Below, piece after piece: positions 1-8,009 of a stretch of DNA of 64,000 bases (positions are counted from its first letter, which is position 1; each line of letters opens with the position of its first letter). The stretch covers positions 1-64,000 of the forward strand of contig JAFROK010000050.1 in assembly GCA_017429695.1 (NCBI GenBank). Reading direction: 5' to 3'. The notes under the pieces were generated by a model that was not told the origin of the DNA, ran no database searches, and worked only from the letters and a program-made list of their open reading frames with translations. This DNA comes from Clostridia bacterium (GTDB lineage: Bacteria > Bacillota > Clostridia > Christensenellales > Aristaeellaceae). Position numbers and translations under genes: made by a program.

Positions 1-42
1 TACCTACAACTACTCTCCCAGCACAATACAGCAAACTAACGC

Positions 43-77
43 AAAAAGAAAAGGGCAGATGGATTATTCCACCTGCC
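43..77 (-). terminator. Intrinsic terminator of the small Cys-rich gene
   Basis: On the minus strand a 10-bp stem (bases 68-77 pairing with 54-63, one G-T wobble, 4-base loop) is followed by a T-rich tract complementary to 43-52. It lies 13 bases beyond the stop of the 90-278 gene, which supports that small gene being real. Confidence 0.65.
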
Positions 78-89
78 TTTACTACGGGA

Positions 90-278
90 TTATTCCCTTG
101 CCTCAATCTCTTCAATTTTCCGCATAATCTCTTTAAAACACTTCTCCCCAGGAATCCTCGATGCAAAATACATTGCGTAGGCTTCATCCTCACATACTTT
201 GCACTTGTAGCAACAGTCTGTCAGATGCTCCATAAATGACCATTCATCTATATCGTCCATATAGAATAGTTTCAACAT
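90..278 (-). CDS. Small Cys-rich hypothetical protein
   Basis: A 62-residue protein of unknown function. It is acidic and has a cluster of cysteines in its middle (CCYKCKVCEDE), which could bind a metal ion or zinc; no family was recognised. There is no signal peptide or membrane segment. An intrinsic terminator lies directly downstream on the same strand, favouring a real transcript. No convincing ribosome binding site precedes the first ATG (276-278) or the in-frame ATG at 258-260, so the start is uncertain and the reading frame could be a remnant of a longer gene. Existence moderately supported, function unknown. Confidence 0.5.
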   Translation of the reverse strand: MLKLFYMDDIDEWSFMEHLTDCCYKCKVCEDEAYAMYFASRIPGEKCFKEIMRKIEEIEARE

Positions 279-432
279 TAGAAGTACTGATTTGTTGTTT
301 TTTATCTTGTATTGAAGTTGTTATGGAGATGCTTCATTCTGCTTTCGGATTTTTTCCGAATATGTATTTGAGATGATGCCGAGATGCTATTGTTTTCAAT
401 GCTTTTAGGTGATAAAATGGGTGCGCGAAAGT

Positions 433-463
433 GACACAACATTTTGGAGACACAACATTTTGG
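433..463. repeat. Tandem 15-bp repeat (GACACAACATTTTGG x2)
   Basis: GACACAACATTTTGG occurs at 433-447 and again at 449-463, a 16-bp period with no mismatch. Shorter copies of its CACAAC core follow at 503-508 and 514-519. The pattern could be the end of a decayed mobile element or a protein-binding array. No transposase remains were seen nearby. Confidence 0.7.
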
Positions 464-540
464 TAAGAATGCGTGTTTTTTTATCACAGAAAGGACGGGT
501 GACACAACTAAGGCACAACAGTGAGTGTCGAATCCCCATG

Positions 541-572
541 AAAAAAGGAATCGTCCTTTTCAGAACGATTCC
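541..572 (-). terminator. Intrinsic terminator of the reverse rubrerythrin gene
   Basis: A perfect 8-bp stem (GGAATCGT 547-554 with ACGATTCC 565-572, 10-base loop) is followed on the minus strand by six T residues (541-546). It lies about 30 bases past the rubrerythrin stop codon. Confidence 0.85.
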
Positions 573-604
573 CCGAAAGTCCTTGAGTTATATGGATTTC
601 CCGA

Positions 605-1144
605 TTACTTGAAGTACCTCTCCAGCAGGCCCTTGAAGGCTTTGCCGTGGCGCGCTTCATCCCTTGCCATTTCATGGACTGTGTCATGAATAGCATCCAG
701 GCCGAGCTCCTTGGCTTTTTTGGCCAGGTCGGTCTTGCCCTGGGTGGCGCCGTTCTCGGCTTCCACGCGGACTTTCAGGTTTTCCTTGGTGCTGGGGGAA
801 ACGACTTCGCCCAGGAGTTCCGCGAACTTAGCGGCGTGCTCCGCTTCTTCAAACGCGGCGGTCTTCCAATATTCGGCGATTTCCGGATAACCTTCGCGGG
901 CAGCGGCGCGGCCCATAGCCAGGTACATGCCGACTTCGGTGCATTCACCCTGGAAATTGGCGCGGAGGCCTTCCTTGATTTCTTCCGGCACATCCTTGGC
1001 AACACCGATGACATGCTCGGCGGCCCAGGTCATGTCGCCTTCCTGCTTCACGAATTTGGAAGCGGGCGCCTTACAGACGGGGCACTTTTCCGGCGGTTCC
1101 GGACCTTCGTACACGTAGCCACAAATAGAGCAAACCCATTTCAT
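605..1144 (-). CDS. Reverse rubrerythrin (N-terminal rubredoxin plus diiron ferritin-like domain)
   Basis: A 179-residue cytoplasmic protein expected to detoxify hydrogen peroxide and oxygen in an anaerobe. The rubredoxin-type FeS4 site is at the N-terminus (C5-x2-C8 and C21-x2-C24), the reverse of classical rubrerythrin, where it is C-terminal. This order is known for the reverse rubrerythrins of clostridia. The ferritin-like domain follows with [18 protein letters not shown] and DEARHGKAF supplying the Glu and His diiron ligands. The start was placed at the ATG at 1142-1144 because GGAGGT sits 8 bases upstream; a longer in-frame extension to 1225 lacks such support and would run through the promoter. 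The gene is monocistronic, with its own promoter and terminator. Confidence 0.93.
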   Translation of the reverse strand: MKWVCSICGYVYEGPEPPEKCPVCKAPASKFVKQEGDMTWAAEHVIGVAKDVPEEIKEGLRANFQGECTEVGMYLAMGRAAAREGYPEIAEYWKTAAFEEAEHAAKFAELLGEVVSPSTKENLKVRVEAENGATQGKTDLAKKAKELGLDAIHDTVHEMARDEARHGKAFKGLLERYFK

Positions 1145-1196
1145 AATGATATACCTCCATATTTTTTCTTTTCTTTTCCGGCTTTTGCCTGAGGCG

Positions 1197-1225
1197 ATTA
1201 TACCATCTCTGCCGGAAAAAAGCAA
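1197..1225 (-). promoter_or_regulatory. Sigma-A promoter of reverse rubrerythrin
   Basis: On the minus strand TTGCTT (1220-1225), a 17-base spacer and a perfect TATAAT (1197-1202) lie about 50 bases upstream of the chosen start codon. Confidence 0.75.
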
Positions 1226-1273
1226 ACATGCAAAAGCACAATTTTATGTGTATGCCGGGGAATAGGCCAGGCG

Positions 1274-2509
1274 TCATTCCCGAAGCAGCGCCACCGCCAC
1301 GTCGTTCACGTTTGTGCCTGTCGGTCCGGTTATAATCAGTCCGCCTGTTTTCTGCAGGGCGTGATAGGCGTCGTTGTTCTTCAAAACATCATCAATCAGG
1401 ATTCCGGCATCCTTCAGGATCCCTTTCGTGTCTCCGTCCGTGTATCCGCCGGCCGCGTCCGTCGGTCCGTCCGTTCCGTCGCTTCCGAAGGAGAATACGG
1501 CCGCGCCTTCCATTCCGCCGATTTCGTTGCCGGCTGCCAGCGCCAGTTCCTGGTTGCGGCCGCCTTTTCCCTTGCCGGTCAGGATTACAACCGTTTCTCC
1601 GCCGGCAATGAATGCCATGGATTTCCCGCATCCCCGGTAGGTTTGCAATACGCTGGCCAGGAAGCTCCCGGCTTCCTTTGCCTGGCACCGCAGCTGGTCT
1701 GTCAGCAGGACCGGTTCATATCCCAGTTCCCGGCAGGTCTTTGCTGCTGCTGCGCACAGTTCGCGTACGCTGCCGTTGATTTGCGTTTCCACGTTGTCCA
1801 GCACTTTCGGCGTTTCCACTGTCAGCAGATGCTTTGCTTCTTCCGACAGCCTCAGGCTGTACTTCTCTGCAATGCGCCGGGCATCCGCCGCTGTGGTGCT
1901 GTCCGGGCACGCCGGTCCGGAAGCAATCATATCCAGCGGATCCCCAAGGATATCGCTCAGCACAACCGCAATCACCTTTGCCGGCGCGCAGATTTTCGCG
2001 AAGCGCCCGCCCTTGACCTGGCTCAGCCGTTTCCGAATGGTGTTGATTTCCACAATGTCCGCGCCGCAGGCCAGCAGCTGCTGTGTCACATCCTGCAGTT
2101 CTTCCCCCGGAACCAGTGGTTTTTCAAACAGCGCGCTTCCGCCGCCGCTGAGCAGAAACAGGACCGTATCTTCTTCGCACAGGTTGTCCACCAGATCCAG
2201 CGCCGCCTGTGTTCCCCGGAAGGAATTTTCATCCGGCACGGGATGTCCTGCCTCAAAGCACTCGCACCTGGGAATCGGGCCCATGACATGGTCGTATTTG
2301 GTTACGACGACGCCTTTCTCAATCCGATCCCCCAGGCAGTCAGACGCCGCCTTTGCCATTTGCCACGCGGCCTTCCCGGCCGCAACCAGCAGTACCCTGC
2401 CCGGGAATGTCCGTCCGGCCAGCGCCTTGCTGACTGCCGCATCCGGCTGTACCGCTGCGATCGCGTCCCGGATAATCCGGTCCGCATCATTCCGTAAAGC
2501 TGTGTTCAT
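1274..2509 (-). CDS. Glycerate 2-kinase, type II (MOFRL family)
   Basis: A 411-residue cytoplasmic kinase of the GckA/MOFRL family, which phosphorylates D-glycerate to 2-phosphoglycerate with ATP. Visible family motifs are LLSGGGSAL (about residue 120), RKRLSQVKGG (about 160), VLSDILGDP (about 185), the C-terminal GKGGRNQELAL and GSDGTDGPTDAAGG. Length is normal. Members have sometimes been labelled hydroxypyruvate reductase, an older misannotation. The start has a GGGGGAT ribosome binding site. It lies 67 bases downstream of a GntP-type permease on the same strand, which suggests uptake and phosphorylation of glycerate or a related sugar acid. A hairpin with a T-tract separates the two genes and may lower expression of this one. 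Confidence 0.9.
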   Translation of the reverse strand: MNTALRNDADRIIRDAIAAVQPDAAVSKALAGRTFPGRVLLVAAGKAAWQMAKAASDCLGDRIEKGVVVTKYDHVMGPIPRCECFEAGHPVPDENSFRGTQAALDLVDNLCEEDTVLFLLSGGGSALFEKPLVPGEELQDVTQQLLACGADIVEINTIRKRLSQVKGGRFAKICAPAKVIAVVLSDILGDPLDMIASGPACPDSTTAADARRIAEKYSLRLSEEAKHLLTVETPKVLDNVETQINGSVRELCAAAAKTCRELGYEPVLLTDQLRCQAKEAGSFLASVLQTYRGCGKSMAFIAGGETVVILTGKGKGGRNQELALAAGNEIGGMEGAAVFSFGSDGTDGPTDAAGGYTDGDTKGILKDAGILIDDVLKNNDAYHALQKTGGLIITGPTGTNVNDVAVALLRE

Positions 2510-2529
2510 GGATCATCCCCCTGTCAGTC

Positions 2530-2567
2530 AAAAAGGGCGTGCTGCGTCTTTCCGGCACGGCACGCCC
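2530..2567 (-). terminator. Terminator or attenuator between permease and glycerate kinase genes
   Basis: On the minus strand a perfect 8-bp stem (GGGCGTGC at 2535-2542 with GCACGCCC at 2560-2567) is followed by TTTTT (2530-2534). It lies just past the permease stop and before the kinase ribosome binding site, so it may only partly terminate. Confidence 0.7.
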
Positions 2568-2576
2568 GGTTTGTTA

Positions 2577-3935
2577 TCAGAAAATCAGGCTCAGGATAAA
2601 GATTTCGACCATCGCGGCAATACCGATCACCAGCGTCATCAGCGTCTGCGTCTTGTAGCCTTCTTCCGGTTTCATTTCGCCGAAGTTGGTTACCACCCAG
2701 AAGTAGGAGTCGTTCGCGTGGCTGACGGTCATCGCGCCGGCACCGATTGCCATAACCACCAGGGCAATATCAATCGGCGCGGTAAAGCCAAGCACCGGAA
2801 GCAGCGGCGCCACAATACCGGCGGTTGTCGTAATCGCAACGGTGGAAGAACCCTGCGCGCTCTTGAGGATTGCTGCAAGCAGGAAGGGGAAGAAGATCCC
2901 GATGGCCTGCAGTGCTTCCGCGTGCTGCGTAATGAAGTTCACCATATCGGAGGAGGAAATCACCTTACCGAGCACGCCGCCCGCCGCCGTGACAAACAGG
3001 ATCGGTCCGACGGTCTTCAGCGTTTCGTTGGTCAGGTTGTAGAAGTCGCCCTGCTTTCCGGCGGTGTACAGCTGGATGATCGCGAGGATCGTACCAACCG
3101 CAAGGGCTGTGATCGGCGTTCCCAGGAAGGTCAGCCCGTCTGCAATCCATCCGGTCCATCCGGCCATGCTGGAAACGGAACTCAGGCCCATCAGCAGGAT
3201 CGGGACAATCAGCGGCGCAATCGCGTTCCAGCCGCCCGGCAGCTTGCCGAATTCGGCTTTCAGTTCTTCATACGTCTTGACAACTTCTCCGTTATCGCTT
3301 ATTTCATCCGCGCTTTTGATCTTCTTTCCGATAAACTTCGCGTAAATCAGACCGGCAATCAGCGGGAAGATGGAGCACAGCAGACCGATACCGATCACCA
3401 GCAGCAGGTAGTCACCTGCGCCAAGCGTCTGTGCCGCGGCAATCGGGCCGGGAGTCGGTGGAATAAACACGTGGGAAATATACAGGCCGCAGGAAAGACA
3501 GACCGTCATCGCTACGGAGGAGACGCCGGTGCGCTTTACCAGGGCTTTGCGGATCGGGTTCAGAATGACAAATCCGCTGTCGCAGAAAACCGGAATGGAA
3601 ACCACCCAGCCCATCAGTTCGATGGCCAGCTGAGGATTCTTTTCTCCGACCATCCGGATTACCATGTCCGCCAGTTTCAGCGCCGCACCGGTCTTTTCCA
3701 GTACGCTGCCGATAAACGCGCCCAGGATAATCACGATACCGATCGAAGTGAAGGTTCCCGAGAAACCTGCGCCGATGACTCCCGGAATATTAGTCAACGG
3801 AATTCCGGCGACAATCGCCAGCAGCAGTGAGATTCCCATGATCGCCAGGAAAGGATGAACCTTCAGCTTGGAGATCAGCAGGATCATTGCAACGATAGCC
3901 ACCACAAAGGCTATAATGAGCGGTACCCCTGTCAT
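2577..3935 (-). CDS. GntP-family sugar-acid permease (glycerate/gluconate type)
   Basis: A 452-residue polytopic membrane protein of the gluconate:H+ symporter (GntP) family. It has about 12-14 hydrophobic segments over its whole length. Conserved stretches include the N-terminal KVHPFLAIM segment, FCDSGFVILNPI (around residue 155) and VFIPPTPGPIAAA (around 190), all characteristic of GntP permeases. The substrate cannot be read from sequence. The downstream glycerate kinase suggests D-glycerate, though gluconate or another aldonate remains possible. The start is supported by GGAGGGG a few bases upstream, and a near-consensus promoter lies at 3984-4011. It is the first gene of a two-gene unit. 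Confidence 0.9.
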   Translation of the reverse strand: MTGVPLIIAFVVAIVAMILLISKLKVHPFLAIMGISLLLAIVAGIPLTNIPGVIGAGFSGTFTSIGIVIILGAFIGSVLEKTGAALKLADMVIRMVGEKNPQLAIELMGWVVSIPVFCDSGFVILNPIRKALVKRTGVSSVAMTVCLSCGLYISHVFIPPTPGPIAAAQTLGAGDYLLLVIGIGLLCSIFPLIAGLIYAKFIGKKIKSADEISDNGEVVKTYEELKAEFGKLPGGWNAIAPLIVPILLMGLSSVSSMAGWTGWIADGLTFLGTPITALAVGTILAIIQLYTAGKQGDFYNLTNETLKTVGPILFVTAAGGVLGKVISSSDMVNFITQHAEALQAIGIFFPFLLAAILKSAQGSSTVAITTTAGIVAPLLPVLGFTAPIDIALVVMAIGAGAMTVSHANDSYFWVVTNFGEMKPEEGYKTQTLMTLVIGIAAMVEIFILSLIF

Positions 3936-3983
3936 AAAAACCCCTCCTATTCAATTTGCTGGCATCCGTGCCATTCTGCTTAT

Positions 3984-4011
3984 ATTTTACCATGCTTTCC
4001 CGCGCCGTCAA
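3984..4011 (-). promoter_or_regulatory. Promoter of the permease/glycerate kinase unit
   Basis: Minus strand TTGACG (4006-4011), a 16-base spacer and TAAAAT (3984-3989). It is back to back with the plus-strand promoter at 4034-4061, so the two units could influence one another. Confidence 0.7.
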
Positions 4012-4033
4012 CCTCTTTTTGCATTGCGAAAGG

Positions 4034-4061
4034 TTGCGAAAAATCCGGATCTCAGTATAAT
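4034..4061 (+). promoter_or_regulatory. Promoter of the FNT transporter operon
   Basis: TTGCGA (4034-4039), a 16-base spacer and a perfect TATAAT (4056-4061), about 30 bases before the start codon of the FNT transporter gene. Confidence 0.75.
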
Positions 4062-4092
4062 GGGGGCGTAAGACAGGAAGGAGCGGTGCGCA

Positions 4093-4731
4093 ATGAAGAA
4101 CGGATCATGGATCGGAAAGACGCTGATCCTGGGAATTCTGGCAGGAATCAGTATCTCGCTTGGCGGAACGGTGTTCCTGCTTTGTGCGGACAAGACTGTC
4201 GGCGCGCTGCTGTTCTCCGTCGGGCTGTTCTGCGTATGCGTGTTCGGATTCAACCTGTTTACCGGAAAAGTATGCTATGTGTTTGACAACGACAAGCAGT
4301 ATGCCCTGGCGCTGCCGGTGATCTGGATTAGCAACCTGATCGGCGCGGTATGCACAGGGCTGCTGGAATCGGTGACCCGGATGGGCCCGCAGCTGGCGGA
4401 TAAGGCGGCGGCCGTGTGCCAGGGAAAGCTGGACCAGACGCCGCTGAGCGCGTTTGTGCTGGCGGTATTCTGCAATATTATGATCTATATCGCTGTGGAA
4501 GGGTATAAGAATATCCCGCATGAATTCGGAAAGTACCTGGCGATCCTGTTCGGTGTGATTGTGTTTATCCTGTGCGGCTTTGAGCACTGCGTGGCCAATA
4601 TGTATTATTTCACTGTCGGCGGCGTGTGGGGCTGGAAAGCCATCGGATACCTGATGCTGATGACGCTGGGGAACGCCGCGGGCGGAGTGCTGATTCCGCT
4701 GCTGCGGAAGGCGGCCCGGAGCAGGCAGTAA
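4093..4731 (+). CDS. Formate/nitrite transporter (FNT) family channel
   Basis: A 212-residue membrane protein with about six hydrophobic segments. It is slightly short for the FNT family (usually 250-280 residues) because the N-terminal tail is reduced. Family signatures are LFTGKVCYVF (about residue 55), GFEHCVANMYYF (about 160) and TLGNAAGGVLIP near the end. FNT pentamers pass small monovalent anions such as formate, nitrite or hydrosulfide. In an anaerobe formate is the likeliest cargo, but this is inferred. AAGGAG precedes the start. It is the first gene of an apparent operon with the deacetylase (13-base gap) and the PHP phosphatase, although no functional link between the three is obvious. 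Confidence 0.88.
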   Translation: MKNGSWIGKTLILGILAGISISLGGTVFLLCADKTVGALLFSVGLFCVCVFGFNLFTGKVCYVFDNDKQYALALPVIWISNLIGAVCTGLLESVTRMGPQLADKAAAVCQGKLDQTPLSAFVLAVFCNIMIYIAVEGYKNIPHEFGKYLAILFGVIVFILCGFEHCVANMYYFTVGGVWGWKAIGYLMLMTLGNAAGGVLIPLLRKAARSRQ

Positions 4732-4744
4732 GACGGAGGTTGGA

Positions 4745-6088
4745 ATGAAAAAGAAGCTTTGTCTTTTGATACTGGTACTTGCCACACTGGTGCTGGCGGC
4801 TGCCTGCGCGGCGGGCGAGGGATTCCAGCCCTGCCACCAGGTGACCAGCACGGCGGAGAGCACCACGCAGAAAAACAAATCCGTGGTGCGGCTGTGGCAT
4901 GTGGAAACGGCACTGGATTCGGTCACAGAAGAGATCAACGGGATTGCGGAAGCCTGGGCGGAGGAACTGGGAGCGGAGCTTCCGGAGGCGAAGAACAACG
5001 GCAAGAAAAACAGCCGCCTGGACGTGGAAATCCGCTACAGCCGGACCGGCCTGAAGTGGATGAGCTTTATGGTACAGGCCCGGACGACTTATCACCAGGA
5101 ACCGTCAGCCCAGCGGATTGCGACCCGGACGTATGACATGACCACCGGTGAGCGGGTGACGCTGCGCGAGATATTTGACGAGGAAGCATTCTGGCCGATG
5201 CTGGAGGAGAAGGTCCGCACCGCGCTGACCGATTACTGGCCGGATGAAAAGCCGGATAAGGAAGCACTGAACGCCCTTTGTGAACGGTCCGCCCTGGAAG
5301 ATGCGGAGTTTACGCTGCACGGGATGTCCCTGGTGCTGCATTATCCCGCGGAGATCCTTTATCCGAAGCACCATACGCTGATGGAAGTCACCCTTTTCTA
5401 TCCTGAAATCCGGGAGTACATGAGCGAACAGGGTTACCGGGAAACCGACAACCTGAAATACTATAAAACCTGCGCGCTGACCTTTGACGACGGTCCCAGT
5501 TCCGCCTATACCCCCGGTGTACTGGACGCCCTGATGGAGACCGGGGCGCGGGCTACCTTCTTCGTGATCGGCAACCGGGTGGACGAATACCGGTACCTGG
5601 TGCAGCGGGAGCATGACAACGGCCATGCCGTTGCGTCGCACAACTGGCATCACGGCAATGTGACAAAGTCATCCGCCGCTTCGCTGCGGGCCATGCCGAA
5701 AAAGGTCAACAATGTGATGATCAAGGCCATCGGGATTCCGGTACGGTATGACCGGGTGCCCGGCGGGCGTTATCCGGCGATGAAAAAGGCAAAGGTGGGC
5801 TGGGCGTATATCCAGTGGAGCCTGGACACCTATGACTGGCGAGGTATCAGCACCTCCGAGGTGATGGGCAAGGTCCGCAGGCTCCTGATGGACGGGGACA
5901 TTATCCTCTGCCACGATATTAAAAAGAATACGCCGGAATCCGCCCGGCAGATCGCGCGCTACATTGAAGAGCAGGGATATATGCTGCTGACGATTGACGA
6001 GCTGTTTGCCAAGGACGGGGTGGAACTGGAGCCCAATACCGTTTATTACCGGTGCAAAGACGGCGTTACCACGATCAGGAAGGATTAA
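4745..6088 (+). CDS. PdaC-like secreted polysaccharide deacetylase (DUF3298-type plus NodB, CE4)
   Basis: A 447-residue secreted or membrane-anchored protein. It has an N-terminal signal sequence ending near LVLAAACAA (a weak lipobox cannot be excluded). A middle region (about 60-215) contains YDMTTGERVTLREIF, typical of the DUF3298/RsiV-like domain. The NodB domain runs from about residue 240 to 425. CE4 motifs are visible: TFDDGPSS (metal-binding and catalytic Asp pair), SHNWHH (metal His), RVPGGRYP and LCHDI. The DUF plus NodB layout matches Bacillus PdaC, which deacetylates N-acetylmuramic acid of peptidoglycan, so wall peptidoglycan is the expected substrate. The gene follows the FNT gene by 13 bases and precedes the PHP gene by 13 bases. 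Confidence 0.88.
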   Translation: MKKKLCLLILVLATLVLAAACAAGEGFQPCHQVTSTAESTTQKNKSVVRLWHVETALDSVTEEINGIAEAWAEELGAELPEAKNNGKKNSRLDVEIRYSRTGLKWMSFMVQARTTYHQEPSAQRIATRTYDMTTGERVTLREIFDEEAFWPMLEEKVRTALTDYWPDEKPDKEALNALCERSALEDAEFTLHGMSLVLHYPAEILYPKHHTLMEVTLFYPEIREYMSEQGYRETDNLKYYKTCALTFDDGPSSAYTPGVLDALMETGARATFFVIGNRVDEYRYLVQREHDNGHAVASHNWHHGNVTKSSAASLRAMPKKVNNVMIKAIGIPVRYDRVPGGRYPAMKKAKVGWAYIQWSLDTYDWRGISTSEVMGKVRRLLMDGDIILCHDIKKNTPESARQIARYIEEQGYMLLTIDELFAKDGVELEPNTVYYRCKDGVTTIRKD

Positions 6089-6101
6089 GGGACGGATACC
6101 G

Positions 6102-6908
6102 ATGGGACAGATGCTGAAAGCCACATTTCATACGCATACCCATTTCTGCGACGGGCAGAACAGCCCGGAGGAAATGGTGCAGGCGGCCCTGGCAGCGGGA
6201 ATTGAACATTTCGGGTTTTCCGGCCATGTGGACGTGAGCCCGGTGATGGACGTGCCGGCCTACCTGGCGGAAGTGCGAAGGGTGCAGAAAAAGTATGAGG
6301 GACAGCTCGACATCCTCTGCGGCGGGGAACTGGACAACCTGTATCCGGATCGGAACCCGCAGGGATTTGATTACCTGATCGGCTCGGTGCATCATTTCAG
6401 GGTCGGGGAGGAAATCCTGGCCATTGACTGGACGGAGGAGATTATTCTCCATCTGCTGAACGACTGCTACGGCGGGGACGGATACCGGCTCAGCCGGGAT
6501 TATTTCCGGACGGTTGCGGAGACATACGGCAAAGGAAAATGTGACTGGATCGGACATTATGATCTGATTACCCGCTTCAACGGCAGCCTCCGTTTTGTGG
6601 ATGAGACCGATCCGAGGTATCTGGCGCCGGCTGTGGAGGTGCTGGAATACCTCGCCAAAGAAGATCTGCCGCTGGAGATCAACACCAAGCTGGCAGATAA
6701 AGGAAAGATATATCCCGGCAGGGAACTGTTAAAGAAATGGCACGCATTCGGCGGCCGGATTATTTTCTCATCCGACGCCCACAAAACAGAAGATTTGCTT
6801 CACGGATTTGAAGAGGGCATTGAATATGCCCGGGCCTGCGGTTTTGACCACGCGGAAATCCTCACCGGGGAGAACGGGTCCATCCGGTGGACGGAGCAGC
6901 CGATCTGA
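6102..6908 (+). CDS. PHP-domain phosphatase, histidinol-phosphatase (HisJ) type
   Basis: A 268-residue cytoplasmic metal-dependent phosphatase. The PHP metal-site motif FHTHTHFCD lies at the very start. FGFSGHVD, a GGELDNLYP Glu, GSVHHF, CDWIGHYDL and IIFSSDAHK follow in HisJ order. HisJ converts histidinol phosphate to histidinol, but no other histidine gene is in view, so the physiological substrate is an inference. The start was moved to the ATG at 6102, just before the PHP motif; the open frame begins earlier (5994) but overlaps the deacetylase gene. It is the last gene of the FNT operon and ends 9 bases from the convergent capA-like gene. Confidence 0.85.
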   Translation: MGQMLKATFHTHTHFCDGQNSPEEMVQAALAAGIEHFGFSGHVDVSPVMDVPAYLAEVRRVQKKYEGQLDILCGGELDNLYPDRNPQGFDYLIGSVHHFRVGEEILAIDWTEEIILHLLNDCYGGDGYRLSRDYFRTVAETYGKGKCDWIGHYDLITRFNGSLRFVDETDPRYLAPAVEVLEYLAKEDLPLEINTKLADKGKIYPGRELLKKWHAFGGRIIFSSDAHKTEDLLHGFEEGIEYARACGFDHAEILTGENGSIRWTEQPI

Positions 6909-6912
6909 CAGG

Positions 6913-6934
6913 CCGGATTATGATTCCGGATTTT
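6913..6934 (+). terminator. Weak terminator hairpin between convergent genes
   Basis: CCGGA (6913-6917) pairs with TCCGG (6925-6929), followed by ATTTT. The stem is only 5 bp, and the stop codon of the opposing gene lies inside it. Confidence 0.35.
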
Positions 6935-8006
6935 CCGCCGGCAGATAGGGCATGGTGACATAGGGATAATCTTCCGCTTCCGTGATTTCCGGGAGCGTAA
7001 ATTTTGTATCAAACTGAACAGCGTCGATAACGGCGGCCGCGTCCTCACCGTGGACGGGGTACGGCTGATAATGGTTTTCTTTCGGATGGTCGCTGGAAAA
7101 GGCCGGATAAAGCGTAACCTGCTGGCCGAGATACGTGCTGTCATCCGCAAAATCCAGCCGGGCCCGGACCACCAGGGAGTAGCGGGAGGTCAGGATCCGC
7201 CTGCCGTAGACCCGATCGCGGATTTCCTTGTTTCCGCCGAAGACAAAATTGCCCAGGGCATAGCAGACCGTGCGGTTATTGATGATTTCGATTCCCTGAA
7301 CCACATGGGCATGGTTGATGATGACCAGGTCCGCCAGGGATTTGATCAGCATGGTGGCGCGCTTTTCCTGGGGAATATCATGGCGGGCGGCGTATTCCAC
7401 GCCGTTGTGGTAGCAGACGACAATGGCATTGACTTCCCCGTCCGTTTTCAGCCGGATCATTTCCTTCCGGAGCTCTTCGGAATATTCGATATAGGAAGCT
7501 TCATCCACGGAGAAAAAAGCGATGCGGATGCCGTCTTTTTCAAAAATAAACGGATCCATATTAAGGCACCAGCCGATTCCGCTTGCGGTCAGCGTATCCT
7601 GGGTGGCGCGGATGCCCTGGCTGCCGAAATCCCTGATATGGTTGTTGCCAAGGCTGCATGCCTCCACGGAGGCTTCGGTGAGAATGGCAGCAAAAGCCGT
7701 GTCCCCGCGGAAACGGTAGGCTTTGATTTTTCTTTCTTCCTGATTGGAATCGGTTAGCACGCCCTCCAGGTTGATGACCGTACAGTCATCCTGTTCAAAG
7801 AGCGGCCGGAATTTGGCAAAAGGATAGGCGTACCCCTCCCGGTTTACAACAGAAACAAAGGAATCGGGTTCCTTACGCTTGCTTTCTTCGCTGCCGATGG
7901 TGCAGTCGCCGGTAAAGGTAAGCAGGATTGATTTGTCTGCGGAAGCCGTGGCGCGCAGCAGTAACAGGCAAGCCAGAAGAACTGAAAGAAGTCTGATTTT
8001 CTTCAA
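6918..8006 (-). CDS. CapA-family secreted metallophosphatase-like protein
   Basis: A 362-residue protein with an N-terminal signal peptide (about 22 residues, ending TASA) and a PGA_cap (CapA/PgsA) domain, a calcineurin-like metallophosphoesterase fold. Motifs are LTFTGDCTIG, VINLEGVL, SLGNNHIRDFG, CYHNGVEYA and VIINHAHVVQG, supplying the Asp, Asn and His metal ligands. CapA proteins act outside the membrane in poly-gamma-glutamate capsule systems. No capB/capC are nearby, so a different envelope polymer is likely. The start lies only 3 bases after the stop of the Lgt-fold gene (8010-9248), placing it third in the phosphodiester glycosidase operon. Confidence 0.85.
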   Translation of the reverse strand: MKKIRLLSVLLACLLLLRATASADKSILLTFTGDCTIGSEESKRKEPDSFVSVVNREGYAYPFAKFRPLFEQDDCTVINLEGVLTDSNQEERKIKAYRFRGDTAFAAILTEASVEACSLGNNHIRDFGSQGIRATQDTLTASGIGWCLNMDPFIFEKDGIRIAFFSVDEASYIEYSEELRKEMIRLKTDGEVNAIVVCYHNGVEYAARHDIPQEKRATMLIKSLADLVIINHAHVVQGIEIINNRTVCYALGNFVFGGNKEIRDRVYGRRILTSRYSLVVRARLDFADDSTYLGQQVTLYPAFSSDHPKENHYQPYPVHGEDAAAVIDAVQFDTKFTLPEITEAEDYPYVTMPYLPAENPES

Positions 8007-8009
8007 GAT

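Larger units (their letters stand above)
279..604. other. Intergenic stretch without a supported gene
   Basis: The two short overlapping frames here (302-505 minus, 409-612 plus) lack ribosome binding sites and family resemblance and are not called. The stretch is comparatively AT-rich. It holds a 15-bp tandem repeat (433-463), further copies of its CACAAC core near 503-519, and the terminator of the rubrerythrin gene (541-572). Confidence 0.6.

Noticed and set aside
409..612. 67-residue plus-strand frame near the first repeat
   Set aside because: No ribosome binding site or family match. It crosses the rubrerythrin terminator and runs into that gene's end.
6102..6908. Firm placement in histidine biosynthesis
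   Set aside because: PHP phosphatases of this type often act on other substrates and no his genes are present, so only the family call is kept.
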